Source: Mytilus californianus (Eukaryota > Mollusca > Bivalvia > Mytilida > Mytilidae). From it: 64,000 nt of DNA. The translations under genes were made by a program, and so were the position numbers. Positions within the stretch are counted from its first letter, which is position 1. Each line of letters starts with the position of its first letter. A model generated the notes under the pieces. That model was given only the letters and a program-made list of their open reading frames with translations, had not been told where the DNA came from and did no database searches. The stretch spans positions 11,338,321 through 11,402,320 of the forward strand of contig NW_026262659.1 in the NCBI RefSeq assembly GCF_021869535.1. Reading direction: 5' to 3'. Shown here piece after piece: positions 22,752 through 35,110 of the stretch.

Positions 22752-23926
22752 ACCTTCATGGATTTTTATGAAATTTGGACAGAAGCTAGTTTATGACCAA
22801 AATACAGTATCCAGAGCAAAATTTTGAAAATGTTTATTTTCATTTTTCTGTATTTTACTAAAAAATTGACTGTTTTTTTTTGGTTAACAAGTTGTTACAG
22901 TCATGGGTTAAGAAGAAAAGCATGGCTGATTGACAAAATTCAATGATGCAGTACTACCATAAACATAATAAATAGTAGTTTATTGACATTACCCTTACTG
23001 TAAGTTGTAACATATCATACACTACAGTGTTGTCATTCTTGTAATTAACAGGTTTGGAAAAACCCCCAAAGGAGGTATATCCCTTAAATGATGGACAGTC
23101 CCCCAGATAGGGGGTCACTTTTGCTGTTGTATAAAAGAAAAAAGAAAAACTTAGCTTTTTTAACTTAAAAGGGGGAAAAAATAATTATATTTGGAACAAC
23201 TAAGAGAGGGATCCACTTATTTTTAAAAATAAAGAAGATATATATAAGTCCATGAATATTACAAAATTCTTTGACATGTTTTGACCATATAATACCAGAT
23301 AGATGTATAGTTCTTTGGGAAAAGTTTCATCAAATAATATAAATATGTGCCCTTTTGTACTAAGAAGTGGTTTTTACAAAAAAATATTTTTTATCACTTG
23401 AAATATACCCCTCTTAAAAGGGATAGTCATTACATTGAAGGATTACACCTCATTTGAGGGGTTGTTTCCAACCTGATTAAATTACCAAATAATTGAAAGC
23501 ACAATATGTACTATGCTTTTTTTTTCACAAGGACCAAATAAATGTCCTTCTTTGTGCATGATTTTAAATTGGGAAAAGTCAACAATCATTTAATATTCTT
23601 ACAGATTCACAAGAAAATATAGCCTGGTACATGTATTCTAGCTACATGTTCATTTCTTCTACTGATACAAGTACTAGAATCATGCAGATAAAAAGAAGAA
23701 AAAGGCTTATAAGCTCATCATCAGTATACCATATAAAAAAAAGATATTGCACTTTTTCTAGAGCACAAAACAGCACGCTCAAAAGACGCCGCAGAGAATT
23801 GTAACCTTTGAAATTGTTGTCACACACTAAAACCCCCATGGGGATTTTCAAAAGTTGGCAGGTATGCTTTTTTTATGATCAAAAGATAATGTCTGAAGCA
23901 AACTTTTGAAAGTACATTTTTTCTCG
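22752..23926. repeat. Diverged repeat with 'aaccttcatgga' modules
   Basis: A module at 22752-22870 ('aaccttcatggatttttatg', 'gaaatttggacagaagctag', 'tctgtattttac') recurs at 25048-25190, and in part at 23830-23926 just before the family H insertion. Between them is AT-rich sequence without a gene. Confidence 0.55.
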
Positions 23927-24948
23927 TCACTTGGCATCCGTCGTCTGTCGTCGTTAACTTTTACCAAAATCTTCTCCTCTGAAACTAATGGACCAAATTT
24001 AACCAAACTTGTCAACAATTATCATTGGGGTATCTAATTTAAAAGATATGTCTGATGACCCCGCCCGCCAACCAAGAGGGCAGACATGGCTAAAAATAGA
24101 ACATAGGGTTAAAATGCAAGTTTTGTCTATTATTTTAAACCGTTATAAATAGAGAGAATCTGACAAGAGCTCAAATGTTCACAATGTTGAGCTCTACCAA
24201 TTGTCTGTATACGTCAAAACTGTCAGACGAATAGGAGTTATTACCCTTAAATGACTTTTTTTTTTCATTTTTGCCTATTGTCTTGAAAACTATAATTGAT
24301 AGAGAGAAACTTTAAATTGCAAAAATGATCAGCAAGACAAGTTCTACAAATAAGTCTAATTATCAAAATCGTTAGCCGACTCCTTTTTAGAGTTATTGCC
24401 CTTTGATGACGATTTTTATCAATTTTTTTGTGATTTTGCCAATATATCTTAAAAATTATAATAGATAGAAACCTAAATAAGCAAAAATGATCAACAAGAC
24501 AAGATCTACAATTAAGACAATATTAGGAAATCGTCCTATGACTCCCTATTGGAGTTATTGCCCTTTAATGATGAATTTTACCATTTTTTTTGCTTTTTGC
24601 CTTGTATGATAAAAATTATAATAGATAAATAGACACTTTAAATCACAAAAATGATCAGCAAGGCAAGATCTACTAACAAGTCAAATGTTGGCGATATAGT
24701 TAGTAGGCTGTCACTCTTTATAGGAGTGATTGCCCTTAAATGAGGAATTTTTTTACCCTTTTGTGTTTTGAGCAAAAACTAAAGAAGATAGAGAGAAACT
24801 AAACAGACTAAATGATCAGCAATACAAGATCAACAAAACAGAGATTTTCATCATGAATTCTATTCTCGTCTACAATGTTGGAGAGTGTCCTTTATTGAAT
24901 ATTCACATAGACCAAGGTGAGCGACACAGGCTCTTTAGATCCTCTAGT
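23927..24948 (+). mobile_element. Helitron-like repeat (family H), second copy
   Basis: It starts TCACTTGGCATCC and carries four or more modules with 'gatcagcaagacaag', 'tctacaaataag' and 'agttattgccctttaatga'. It ends 'ggtgagcgacacaggctctt' + 'tagatcctctag'. The ends correspond to 12769 and 15456. The left flank 'gaaagtacattttt' and right flank 'tttttattttcag' fit one interrupted 'aaccttcatgga' module. No Rep/helicase is present, so it would be non-autonomous. Confidence 0.6.
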
Positions 24949-25249
24949 TTTTATTTTCAGTATTTTTATGGATATATGGACTTAGTTTTTTTACAGTTAA
25001 CATTTACAGACAGTCTGGGATAAAAAAAAAATTTGACATGATAAATTTGTAAACCTTCATGGATAGTTATGAAACTTGGATAGAGGCTAATCTTCAATAC
25101 CAAGAAATAGCATCTAAAGAAAAAGTCTGTGAAATTTTTTTTTGATTTCTGTATTTTACTGATAAATGGTTTTTTTAAAGTCAACATTACACTTTAATAC
25201 TGACAGCAGCAATAACAGGTGAGACACTGGGTTCCATGGAAATCCTTAC

Positions 25250-25445
25250 AAATTTTTGGTCAATGTTAAGTTTTTGTGATAGGTTGGTTTCTAAGAATAC
25301 TATAAGCAAAAGATTAACTTTATTTTGGTGTATGGAATGATTGTAAGGTGTATATGAGTCTATGGCAGGGTTCCTCTGACCTTGACTTTATTTTCATTGA
25401 GCATTGATAATGTTAAGTTTATGTGATACTTGTAGTAAAACCTTT
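25250..25445 (+). mobile_element. Fragment of repeat family A
   Basis: 'ggtcaatgttaagtttttgt' and 'ctataagcaaaagattaact' through 'ctgaccttgactttattttc' to 'gatacttgtagtaaaacctt' match the 3' half of family A, with truncation on both sides. Confidence 0.7.
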
Positions 25446-25990
25446 TCTGTTACATTAAGATCAACCTTTTCCCAAGCATTGGTCTTGATCTGTTTTCTTT
25501 ATGAAGGAGAACGTTTTTATTGGCTAATTTTTCTTCACCACTGAAATAAAATCTATCTCTTTAATAGTCCTACACAGATTCTAGTCAAACATGAAGCATT
25601 GATTTACTTCATACCATGTGAACTTAACACACTACAATTAAAGAAGGGGCAAAAATACCTACTTACTACACAGAAAATGAAAATAGATAGTAAAAACACT
25701 GTTTGCCCTTTCATTATAATACAAAAGCATCTAAACACTTGTTGGACAAGGAAATTTCGCATGAACGGCTGTACTCCTGTTACAGTATTCAACCTTTTCC
25801 TTTGACACAGTGTTTTGTATATATAATATATATCAAAGCAGTGGCCTAGGAGTAGGAATGGACTAAAAAGCCTAAAAAGCGGGGCTGAAAGTTATGAGCA
25901 AAAAAAAATTTAAAAAGTTCTAAAGCTTTTCTGTAGTCTAATAGTCTAGAAGTTAGTAAGAAGAAAAGGGGGCAAAAACATAGTTTGCTT

Positions 25991-26032
25991 CCCCCCCCTT
26001 TCCCCCCCCCCCCCCCACACACACACACACAC
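25991..26032. repeat. Poly-C tract followed by (CA)n
   Basis: Two runs of C separated by TTT are followed by about nine CA units. It is low-complexity sequence. Minus-strand open frames through it are spurious. Confidence 0.9.
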
Positions 26033-26039
26033 TTTTGAA

Positions 26040-27950
26040 AGTTGAAGGCAATTGCTCCCTTGTACCCTGGTGCCTACGCCAGTGCAAAGCTATTAATGTG
26101 GAAAATTTTTCAAAAAAATTATGGGTTATGGTTATGGAAAATGCTAGATTTATGTTAAATTCATCATATCCAGCACTACAAAACTGGTAGAACTTAAGGT
26201 GGCATGACATGTGTTGTACTGCAGACATAGTAAACATTTGATTAAAAACTTGATGTGCAGTGGCATTCTTCAGTCTAGTCTTTAAAAATTTCATTCAAAT
26301 GAACAGGAAGGGTTTTGACCCAATTATTTCAAATTATGTAAAATTCATTGTTCGTCAGGTACATATCTAAATCTACAGAAATGAGGGCTATAGGTGATTT
26401 CCTAGGTGTACAAGTTTGGTCAAATGTAGTTAAACATACATGCATAGATAAACCAGGATAGATCGTTTATTTCAGTGCATTTCATGTGGAAAAGTACATC
26501 TACAATACACCCATTATTCCATTAGCGAAATTTAAATCAATAAAATTATTTATATTTTATTATCTACTGTTAAGTTCATATTGATATTTGTTTTGACATT
26601 CTTTACTAAAAGATATCTTATTTCATACATATAAATGTCACAGTTTAGTATTTGGCATGCAAATATATTTTTGAAGCATTATTCAAAAAAGAGAAAATTT
26701 CAAGCATGGATTATTTGAGAGGAGCAGTAGCAGGAGTGATTTATAGTTTTTGGATCTTTATAGAGAAATTAGAATTTTAAATTGACTTTTTTTTCATAGA
26801 AAATCTTTGATAATGAATTTCAATATAATTGCAAGACATGACTTTTTCATATACCATTAAAATCTATTTTATATGAGGAACTCTTTAAAAGTCCCCCATT
26901 CCTGCCCCATGTTCAGGCTTATATTGCATGTAAGCAATTGTTGACCGAATATTTTCTTTGTCAGTTGTTGCCTTGAGACTCATGAAGCATATCATATTAT
27001 TTCCTTTTACTGACCACAAAAATTCTGGTTTATAGCTATGCTTTATTCTTTCAAATTCTACTTGTGGTTAAAGATAATTAAATACCATGATCCCTGCAGG
27101 TATTTATAAAGGTGATCTCCAACAGAGTAACATAGAATATACATTAAATCTAAAAAATAGATTTCATCATATTGTATTTAGTATTTTTTTTTATTGTATT
27201 GGAAAAACAGCAAGTACATAAAAGCAGTAGGTTTCATTAAGGATTTAAATAAGTTTTTTTTTTGCATTAATAAGCATATTTAATCAAATTAAAAGTACAG
27301 AATGAAATTTTTACACAAACCAACTTGAAACTGAATCAGAAGCAACACAAGCATATGTTTAAAATGAAGTACAGACTTTCAGAGGATAATAGTGTGACAA
27401 AAGTTTCATGTTTTTCGTTACTTAAAATTTAAGAATGATCAGAAATTCTTATCAGGTAGCAACAAGAGTTTGTCTAAATAAATTATGATGTATTTGTTTC
27501 AATGTTATGATTAAAAGAAAAAAACTGAAACTACATTTTTAATGTTTAATAAAATAGAATTTTTAAACCATTTAATTCTAATCTAAGTCATTTTTTAATA
27601 GGAGACTTGTTGCATCAAGTGACTTCAAATTTCTTTCTCTTCTTAGAATTTGTTGTCAGTTTTTTTTTTCATTTTATTTATTTCATTTTAGATTTATATT
27701 TTGCAAATTTTCATATGTATTTTTTTTGGAGTACCGGTATATATCTATTTACTTTTTCAAACTGCTATGCAATTAGGTTATTGTCTTTTAGGTTTTCATG
27801 ACAATAAAATGTTGTCTAGTATTTGTGTCATAAGTGGTGCATTCTATTGGAGATCAGTACATTTGTAAAAGTAACTCAAAACTGCAGAATTTGCCTATTG
27901 TAGCTTAATGATGTGTTTTGAAGGCTTCTGCTCTAGTATTATTTTCCTGA
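26040..27950. other. Intron sequence, no exon seen
   Basis: AT-rich, with several homopolymer tracts. I found no coding segment matching either strand's splice signals convincingly. Confidence 0.45.
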
Positions 27951-27954
27951 GCAC

Positions 27955-28345
27955 TTTTATACACCATGAGATGTTTGCCTCAAAGATTTCATAATCCTAA
28001 ATAATATTGTTTGCTTGAGGTTTTATACACCATGAGATTTGTTTGCCTGAAAGCGTTCATAATCCTAAATATTGTTTTCTTGAGTCATAAATGCTTTTAT
28101 ACACCATGAGATTATTTGTCTGAAAGCTTTCATACTCCCATGAGATTTTTGTCTAAAAGCATTCATACTTCATAAAAATGTTTGCCTGAACATGCTTAAA
28201 GCTTTCATACTCCCATGAGATTTTTGTCTAAAAGCATTCATACTTCATAAAAATGTTTGCCTGAACATGCTTAAAGCTTTCATACTCCCATGAGATTTTT
28301 GTCTAAAAGCGTTCATACTAGATTTTTTGTCTGGAAACTTTCATA
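27955..28345. repeat. Degenerate tandem repeat with a 75-bp higher-order unit
   Basis: Short modules 'atgagatttttgtctaaaag' and 'attcatacttcataaaaatg' are repeated. The clearest unit, from 'catactccca' (28131, 28206, 28281), is 75 bp. Outer copies ('tttatacaccatgagat') are more diverged. Confidence 0.8.
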
Positions 28346-28424
28346 CTTGATAAGATTGTATCACTGTACTTAGACCAACAAATGTCCTCTATTAAATCCA
28401 GTATCTAACAAATAAATCAGGTAT

Positions 28425-28930
28425 AGTACAGGGAGCAGATTTTATATATATTGGTTATTTGTATTGTACATAATACCATAGCAATGAAATAAATCAGAGT
28501 ACAGAGAGTAGACTTTATATATATTGGTTACTTGTATTGTACATAATACCATAGCAATGAAATAAATCAGAGTACAGAGAGTAGACTTTATATATATTGG
28601 TTATTTGTATTTTACATAATACCATAGCAATGAAATAAATCAGAGTACAGAGAGTAGACTTTATATATATTGGTTATTTGTATTGTACATAATACCATAG
28701 CAATGAAATAAATCAGAGTACAGAGAGTAGACTTTATATATATTGGTTATTTGTATTGTACATAATACCATAGCAATGAAATAAATCAGAGTACAGAGAG
28801 TAGACTTTATATATATTGGTTACTTGTATTGTACATAATACCATAGCAATGAAATAAATCAGAGTACAGAGAGCAGACTTTATATATATTGGTTATTTGT
28901 ATTGTACATAATACCATAGCAATGAAATAA
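28425..28930. repeat. 73-bp tandem array, about 7 units
   Basis: The unit is 'gagtacagagagtagacttt' + 'atatatattggttatttgta' + 'ttgtacataataccatagca' + 'atgaaataaatca'. Units are nearly identical. The array ends only about 60 bp before the terminal exon at 28989, so it occupies the region where the branch point could lie. Confidence 0.93.
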
Positions 28931-28988
28931 ACAAATGATAATCAAGGTCAAGGCCAATAATAGCAAAATGTTCACCATTTTCTTACAG

Positions 28989-29075
28989 GATGCAGTAGCT
29001 GTTGCTAAGAAGTTCATGGAGAGAGATCCTGATGAAGTCAATTTCACTTTGATGGCATTGGCAAAAGTCGAGTAA
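28989..29075 (+). CDS. Terminal coding exon of the gene with exons A/B; protein not identified
   Basis: The exon follows the acceptor 'cattttcttacag' and is open in phase 0 for 28 codons before TAA at 29073-29075. It begins DAVAVAKKFMERDPDEVNFT and ends LMALAKVE. The charged, helix-like composition and the fit in phase with exons A and B support a real C-terminus. The combined tail would read ...SPDTLLE followed by DAVAVAKKF. I see no signal peptide, membrane segment or known motif in this short piece and do not assign a function. The intron from exon B is about 10.1 kb. Confidence 0.8.
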   Translation, partial: DAVAVAKKFMERDPDEVNFTLMALAKVE

Positions 29076-30735
29076 TACTGATTGGACACTTCATGGTCAC
29101 ATGATCAACAAGATATCCAGCTTTATCTGTTTTGACTGTGATGCTGCACATGCGACATTATTGTGCATTCTATGTTGTGCCTCAACACAAGCATTGTTCT
29201 CTTATTTTACAGTATTTTTGGATCTCTAGAGTATCTTCACATGAATGGGTTATGGATGATATAACAACTTAATGAAGATTGCTTTGCCTTTTGACAGTTT
29301 GACGCTTTTATTTATAAAATTCAAGTCTGGTTTGATGTTCATTTGAATAGCTGCATCAGTTCAAGAGTTGTGGTCCCTGAAGAGTTAGAAACAAAAACTT
29401 GATGTGACCTCAGATTTAGTACATGTACCAATTACAACTGTAAACCATTTTATATTTTTTCTTTACAAAATTGAAAACAGCAAAACTAATACTTTCCCTA
29501 TAAAAATTATCAGTTTGATCTTTAGACTCATTATTTATATAAGTACAATGGGTAGTCAAGGTCGTTAAACACCCTCTAATAGTATAAGTTACCAACTCTC
29601 ATCAATGCAGATTTTACCTTTATGCACTGTGTTATGTTGACCATGTCTAAAGTTGAACTTTTGGATTATAATGTTTTAATTCCTTAGCTTTATAAGGGAT
29701 TACTACTGACTAAGAGTAAGAAGTTGAAGGTCATTACTTCTAGTTTGACCTCTTTAACAAGAAATACCTGATGTTTATTGTGAAAATCCTTGTAAATCTG
29801 CAAAGAAAACAGACTGCTAGGTATATATGGGGAGTATCTATTGGATTGTCAATATATCACTGGTGTTGTTTTAAAATAATAGTGGTACAATTTAGAATAT
29901 CATTATGAAATATAAGGTCCTATCTGTATTGGTAATTTAAAATGTATAAACCAGTACATATTTTTGTGAACTAGTCATCAGTTGGTTAAACTAATGACTG
30001 TTGATTAATGGCATAGTGTTTGTTTCAAAATTTGAAAAGTTTTTAAGTCCTCTAATGTTCATCCAAGTGTCATTGTATGCTCCTATATCCCTAAATTCAA
30101 AGAAAAACATAAATATTGCTTTCTAGGTCCAGTATTGATTCCTGAAAAGTAGACTTAAAAACACTCTGTGTCACTGCTTGTTCACACCTATTTCATAAAC
30201 ACTTTGGGATAAACTTGTTAATAAGTAACAATGTGTTACATTTGTAAATGAAGCTTTCCATTATAAAATACAGAAGACCATTCAATACAGTAAAGAATAT
30301 ATAATTAGATTTTTACACAACAGCAACTTCATTATTAATTCATCCTTCATATCCTGCTAAGTCAGTAGATTTCTCTTGAAAATTGAACGAATGCATTAAT
30401 TATTTAGCTTCTTCAGTAGGTCAATGTTCTATATATAGATACTGCCACTGCATTCAGTGTGATACAATATTTTCTCAACTCAAGAAAGTTAAATTTACAA
30501 CTTTTAATTGTAGGGCTTTCCAACCTTCTGAATTTTTTTTAAGTTAACTGTTTCTCTATGATATAAAGACATTGTTTAATATCTTTAATTTCCAACGATC
30601 TGAAAATTTATTTGTCATCTGAGGCATGGTCAACTTTTTTGTGATGTCACAATAGAAAATTCAGGGGAGAGAAAGAAATATTTTTCGCCATAATTGAATT
30701 TTGACCAATAAAGAACTGAGATCAAACAAACCTTA
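29076..30735 (+). other. Probable 3' UTR of the gene
   Basis: AT-rich, non-coding sequence follows the stop codon without obvious interspersed repeats, unlike its surroundings. The first clear AATAAA is at 30707-30712; others lie near 31975 and 32017. The true end cannot be fixed without transcript data. Confidence 0.4.
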
Positions 30736-32780
30736 TGTTTATTATTAAAAAATAATCCACCAGATCAAGAAAGTAAAAATCGGTTAAGAATGAGAGAAAT
30801 GTAGATCTTCATTCTGAAAAGGCACAAGTTTTGTCATAACTATTGAATTTCCTGTCATAACATCCAACTTATGAAATTTAATAATTATGAAACATTTTTA
30901 GCAATGATATACTATGTACCATTATTGATCTCTAAAAGTAATCTTGTAATTCACCAAGTGAAATTTCGTGATTTATTTCATTCCCTGACTTTGGCAGCAA
31001 TCACCATTGTCAGCTATGCCACAGGTCAAGAATAATGGTAAAAAAGTCCTATCTATTTGCAGCTGTACTTCAGGAATATTCCTATCATAATCAAAGTTAT
31101 AAAAACAGTCACTAACTCTTGGATATTGGAAATATACCATAACCATTAATGACCAGAAAACACTACAAGCTCATTGTTTATTCATACATTCTTCACATTC
31201 CATAAGTTAGAGTAATTCTAAAAACATGATTTACGCCAAGACTTCAATTTCTTCAATGGATTATAGATATTTAAATTACATTTAATACCTTGACTTATTT
31301 AGTGATTAGTGAAAAAAAAAAAAGATATAAAAAATATAATGATATATTTACCCATAAAAATTGAGGGGTATAAGAACAATATACTCCCTTAGCGTGTCAT
31401 AAGAGTCTTGGTCATTCAAAACTGGTATGCATTATACTAGCCAAAGAAAAAATATTGTCCAACTCAGACATACAAATTTGAATAGTTTTATCAAAATAGA
31501 TACAGGGTTCACCATCTCATAAAAAAGTATACTTCTATAAAGGGATACTGGTCTAAAATCACAAGTAACTTATGGTTTCTTTATCTTTTTCTTTTAATAC
31601 CACCCTTTAAAATAGACAAAATTCTGGGAAAATCCCTAGAATTGTTTTTGCAACAATTGTGAAAACCCTGTAGGAACGGTAAATGTCCTTCAGTATGACA
31701 ATATAAACTGAAGGACAGTAACAGTTATTCCAATTTAGTACCAATGAAAAGGTCTTAAATAGATGTCTAAAAGACCAATAATAATAAGCATTATTTTGAT
31801 AGTACAATCAGTTTGGTAAGATGTTATCATTAGATCATGTTTGAAATGGTTGGATCCTGTAATGGTTATTGTTTATTAGTGCTATGTTATCATTTATGTT
31901 TTAAGAGAGTATGGATAATATCTCGTATTTAAATTTTTGTTTGTTATACCAAAAGGAATATTTGTATCTGCAGAATAAATGTTGTGCATCTTATATGTAA
32001 AAGTGCTTGAGTGTCTAAATAAAGCCATTTCTATAGAATAAATGCTTCGTGTATTGTCTAACAAGTCATAAATGTACAGAAAGTGCTTCATTAAGAATTT
32101 ACAGTATACTAATTGAAATAGTCTATTTGCCAATTACCAATTTGCTTCTAACTTACTGAAGTTGCTTCCCTTTGCCAGTTTCAGACTGGTTCTTAACCAT
32201 ACAATAAGGTGTTTAACCCAATTTTTATGGAAAAATAACTATTGATATCAGAGTTTTTAAATTAACAAAAGATTAAATGTAATTAAAAGATTTGAAAAGA
32301 CTTATCCACAGATAAATTTGTTCTTTTTGCTAGCATGTCATGGTAGACCATTGCTAATGTGATTATTTTGTTTAACTGGTCTGGATGGGTTCCCCACAAC
32401 ACACCCAAGTTAATTCACAGATACTAAGGGTGTCATAGCTATTTTTCTGATGTGCTTCAATTCTTACATAAGACACCAAGATCCTAAAACAAAAATGTAT
32501 CTTTTTATGTCAGTAATTTATATGCATAAAATTGTGAGGGTCCACAAATGTTGTTATATTTAATGTAATGGCAGATAATAAAAATACTTTTTTGTCAGAA
32601 ATTTTGAGTTTTTAATTGCCAAAATAGTAAAAAGTCTTATATTTTTACATGCTTAAATGAAGAATACATGGAACAAATGCAGCAAGAGACACACATCTGA
32701 CTGTATTGTTGACCTGCAGAAAAAATTGCCAGTTTTCTAATTAGGACTTTTATATGCACATTCTATAGTCACTCTTAGTG
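30736..32780. other. No gene recognised
   Basis: AT-rich. If a distal poly(A) site is used, part of this could still be 3' UTR (AATAAA near 31975 and 32017). Confidence 0.4.
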
Positions 32781-32785
32781 TTGCT

Positions 32786-33190
32786 GATCATCTTTGTATG
32801 TACATGATTTACCTAGCTCCTATAATTTTTAAGATAACGGCCAAAACTGCAAAAACAGTAAAAATCAGCATTTCATGGCAAAAAATCAAAAACGGAATGT
32901 CAAATTTCAAAGTATATATATCTTAACTATGATCATTGTTGCAGTTGACACATTTAACCTAGCTCCTATAGTTTTCAAAATAACAGCAAAAGAAAAAATG
33001 TATATTTCTGGGGGCAATAACTCCAAAACAAGTTGACAGATTTTTTTTCTGGAATTGTCAGGGTTAATAGGTCTTCTCGTCCTGATCATTTTTCTGGAAT
33101 TGTCGGGGTTAATAGGTCTTCTCGTCCTGATCATTTTTGAAAAGTGATGGCAAAAGCTCACAATGACTAAAATTTAACAGAATTTAGAAT
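32786..33190. repeat. Family H-like modules and a 57-bp tandem duplication
   Basis: 'tttacctagctcctataatt' and 'tttaacctagctcctatagt' are repeated about 145 bp apart, with 'gggggcaataactccaaaac' beyond. At 33049-33138 'ggaattgtcagggttaatag' and 'gtcttctcgtcctgatcatt' occur twice in tandem. It resembles the non-coding repeats at 12.8-15.4 kb read in the opposite direction, but I am not certain of the family. Confidence 0.5.
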
Positions 33191-33984
33191 GGCTGAGATT
33201 TTGAATGTGAAACAATCGAAATTGTGGTAACTAAAACACATTGTAGAAGTCTTCAGTTTGGGTGATGTTGATTGTTTGCAGTGGATTAAACCAAGGATTT
33301 GTTACTATACAAATCCTTGATTAAACTACAGAACTTTTTTTCAAACAAATCTAGAATCTGTTTTCTGAGCTCTTCCCTAAACAAAAAAATAGATTATAAT
33401 TAAAACTTAATCAATTATTTACTTTTCTGAGACTTGAGAATCTCAGATTTGTTTAATGTATAGGAAGTGTAAAAATAAATTATAATCCAAAGAAGAGTAT
33501 GTGCTTTATTAGTACATGAAGGCGAGACATTTTAATGGCTGGATCATATTTTTATTTCTCCACCAAACATTGCTTAACAATAGGCAAAATCAAAACTCCT
33601 CCTTTCCTCTCCAGTAACCCGACATCCAGAATCCACCACTTTGTTTTAAGTCAACTCTGATAGAGAACTACATATAATCTCTTATTTTGATGATATATTG
33701 TTAGTATAATAGTCCCAGCCTAAACTGACCATAATAAAATCCGACCTAAAGAGCAGTTATCCTCTGCACTGTTCGATAGGATAAGTTCATCAGCAAGGAC
33801 AATATGCGTGATATACTAATTAATTCTTCCAAATGTCTAACTATTTTAAATACTGATGTGACTTCATGGTTAGTAGTGTTGTTTCTTAATGTTTCTCTGA
33901 TTGTGTGGCTAGCTTCCTGTAGTAGCTGCTTTACAAGTCATCTTTTGTTTCTTGTTTAAGTTAGCGGTCATTATTTCGGTAGGT

Positions 33985-34205
33985 GCACTGTGTGTGTGTA
34001 AGACATAATAGTGTCCTGTGAAAAAGTGTCCACCTGGACAGTTTTTCATAGAATTTTGGTATTAAATAATGTCCATTGCCATGAAATATTGTCCCTCAAG
34101 TGGACAGATTGTTACTGCAAAAGTTATGAAATAGTGTCCACCCACAGGACAAGTTTTCATAGTAGTTGCTATTAAATTGTGTCCTCCAAGGAAAGTAATA
34201 CAAAG
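33985..34205. repeat. GTCC/GGAC-rich block 1
   Basis: It contains 'gtgtcctgtgaaaaagtgtc', 'gtccacctggac', 'aataatgtccattg', 'gtccacccacaggac' and 'aaattgtgtcctccaaggaa'. The last 150 bp recur at 34443-34598. Confidence 0.75.
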
Positions 34206-34442
34206 GTCATTAAAAAGTTTTATTATACTTAAATTTTAATAAAATCTGAACGATTGATTAGAAATTAATTATTATACAAATGTAAACAAACAAATAATGG
34301 ATGGAAGTGAATATAGAGACGTTTAAGTTCTAAGAAATACCCAGCTAATGCTAATGACAATAAGAAGGAAGTGTGTAATGTATTAAATCAAATGTGAAGA
34401 ACTTTACTATATTTATTATGAGAAGAAGGCAAAAGAAAATAT

Positions 34443-34598
34443 AGAATTTTGGTATTAAATAATGTCCATTGCAATGAAATCTTGTCCCCTAAGTGGACAG
34501 CATTTTACAGCAACAGTTATGAAATATGGTCCACCTACACAGGACAATTTTTCGTAGTAATTGTTAATAAATTGTGTCCTCCAAGGAAAATAATACTG
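34443..34598. repeat. GTCC/GGAC-rich block 2
   Basis: Direct copy of 34050-34202, from 'atagaattttggtattaaat' to 'gtgtcctccaaggaaaataa', with scattered substitutions. Confidence 0.85.
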
Positions 34599-34661
34599 AA
34601 CAGTATCTGTTACTTGTTTGAATTTAAATCATTATACATGTATATATATTAAAAAATATAA

Positions 34662-34795
34662 ATAAGAAGATAAGGATGGTATGAGTGCCAATGAGACATC
34701 TCTCTGTCAAAGTAACAATGTATTAAAGTTCGCAATTATAGGTTAAAATACGTCCAGTAATAACAAGGCAATGGATATCATTTAATACTTTAATC
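34662..34795 (-). mobile_element. 5'-truncated retroelement fragment (3' end)
   Basis: 'atggtatgagtgccaatgag', 'acatctctctgtcaaagt' and 'gcaattataggttaaaatac' match the 3' terminal part of the elements at 40162 and 48436. The element reads on the minus strand. Confidence 0.7.
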
Positions 34796-34811
34796 ATATC
34801 AAAAAAAATTC

Positions 34812-35025
34812 TGTCGGACATAATGTCCTGTGAAAAAATGTCCACCTGGACAGAATGGTCATGTTCATGGACACTTTTTCATACCGTCTGAGGACATATT
34901 TTCATAGGAAATTGTGTCCGGGACACATTTAAATAAGTAAATATTGTCCATGGACAGTATTTACTATGAAATAATGTCCGGTGGACATTATTTCATGGGG
35001 GACATTATTAAATCCTACATGTGCA
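34812..35025. repeat. GTCC/GGAC-rich block 3, dense palindromes
   Basis: It opens like block 1 ('gacataatgtcctgtgaaaa', 'gtccacctggacag') and continues with the palindromes 'gtccgggac', 'tgtccatggaca' and 'tgtccggtggaca'. It could fold into several short hairpins. Its nature (transposon end or satellite) is unknown to me. Confidence 0.75.
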
Positions 35026-35031
35026 GGTTTT

Positions 35032-35110
35032 TATACCCCGCCTACGATCGTAGAGAGGTTTTGTGAGTGCCCGTCAGTCCGTCCGTCCCTTATCAGGTTA
35101 CAGTTTGGTT
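35032..35110. repeat. Short fragment of a dispersed repeat
   Basis: 'tttttataccccgcctacga' followed by 'gtagagaggttttgtgagtg' and 'cccgtcagtccgtccgtccc' is an opening I recall from several mussel repeats. It is only about 80 bp long. Confidence 0.45.
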
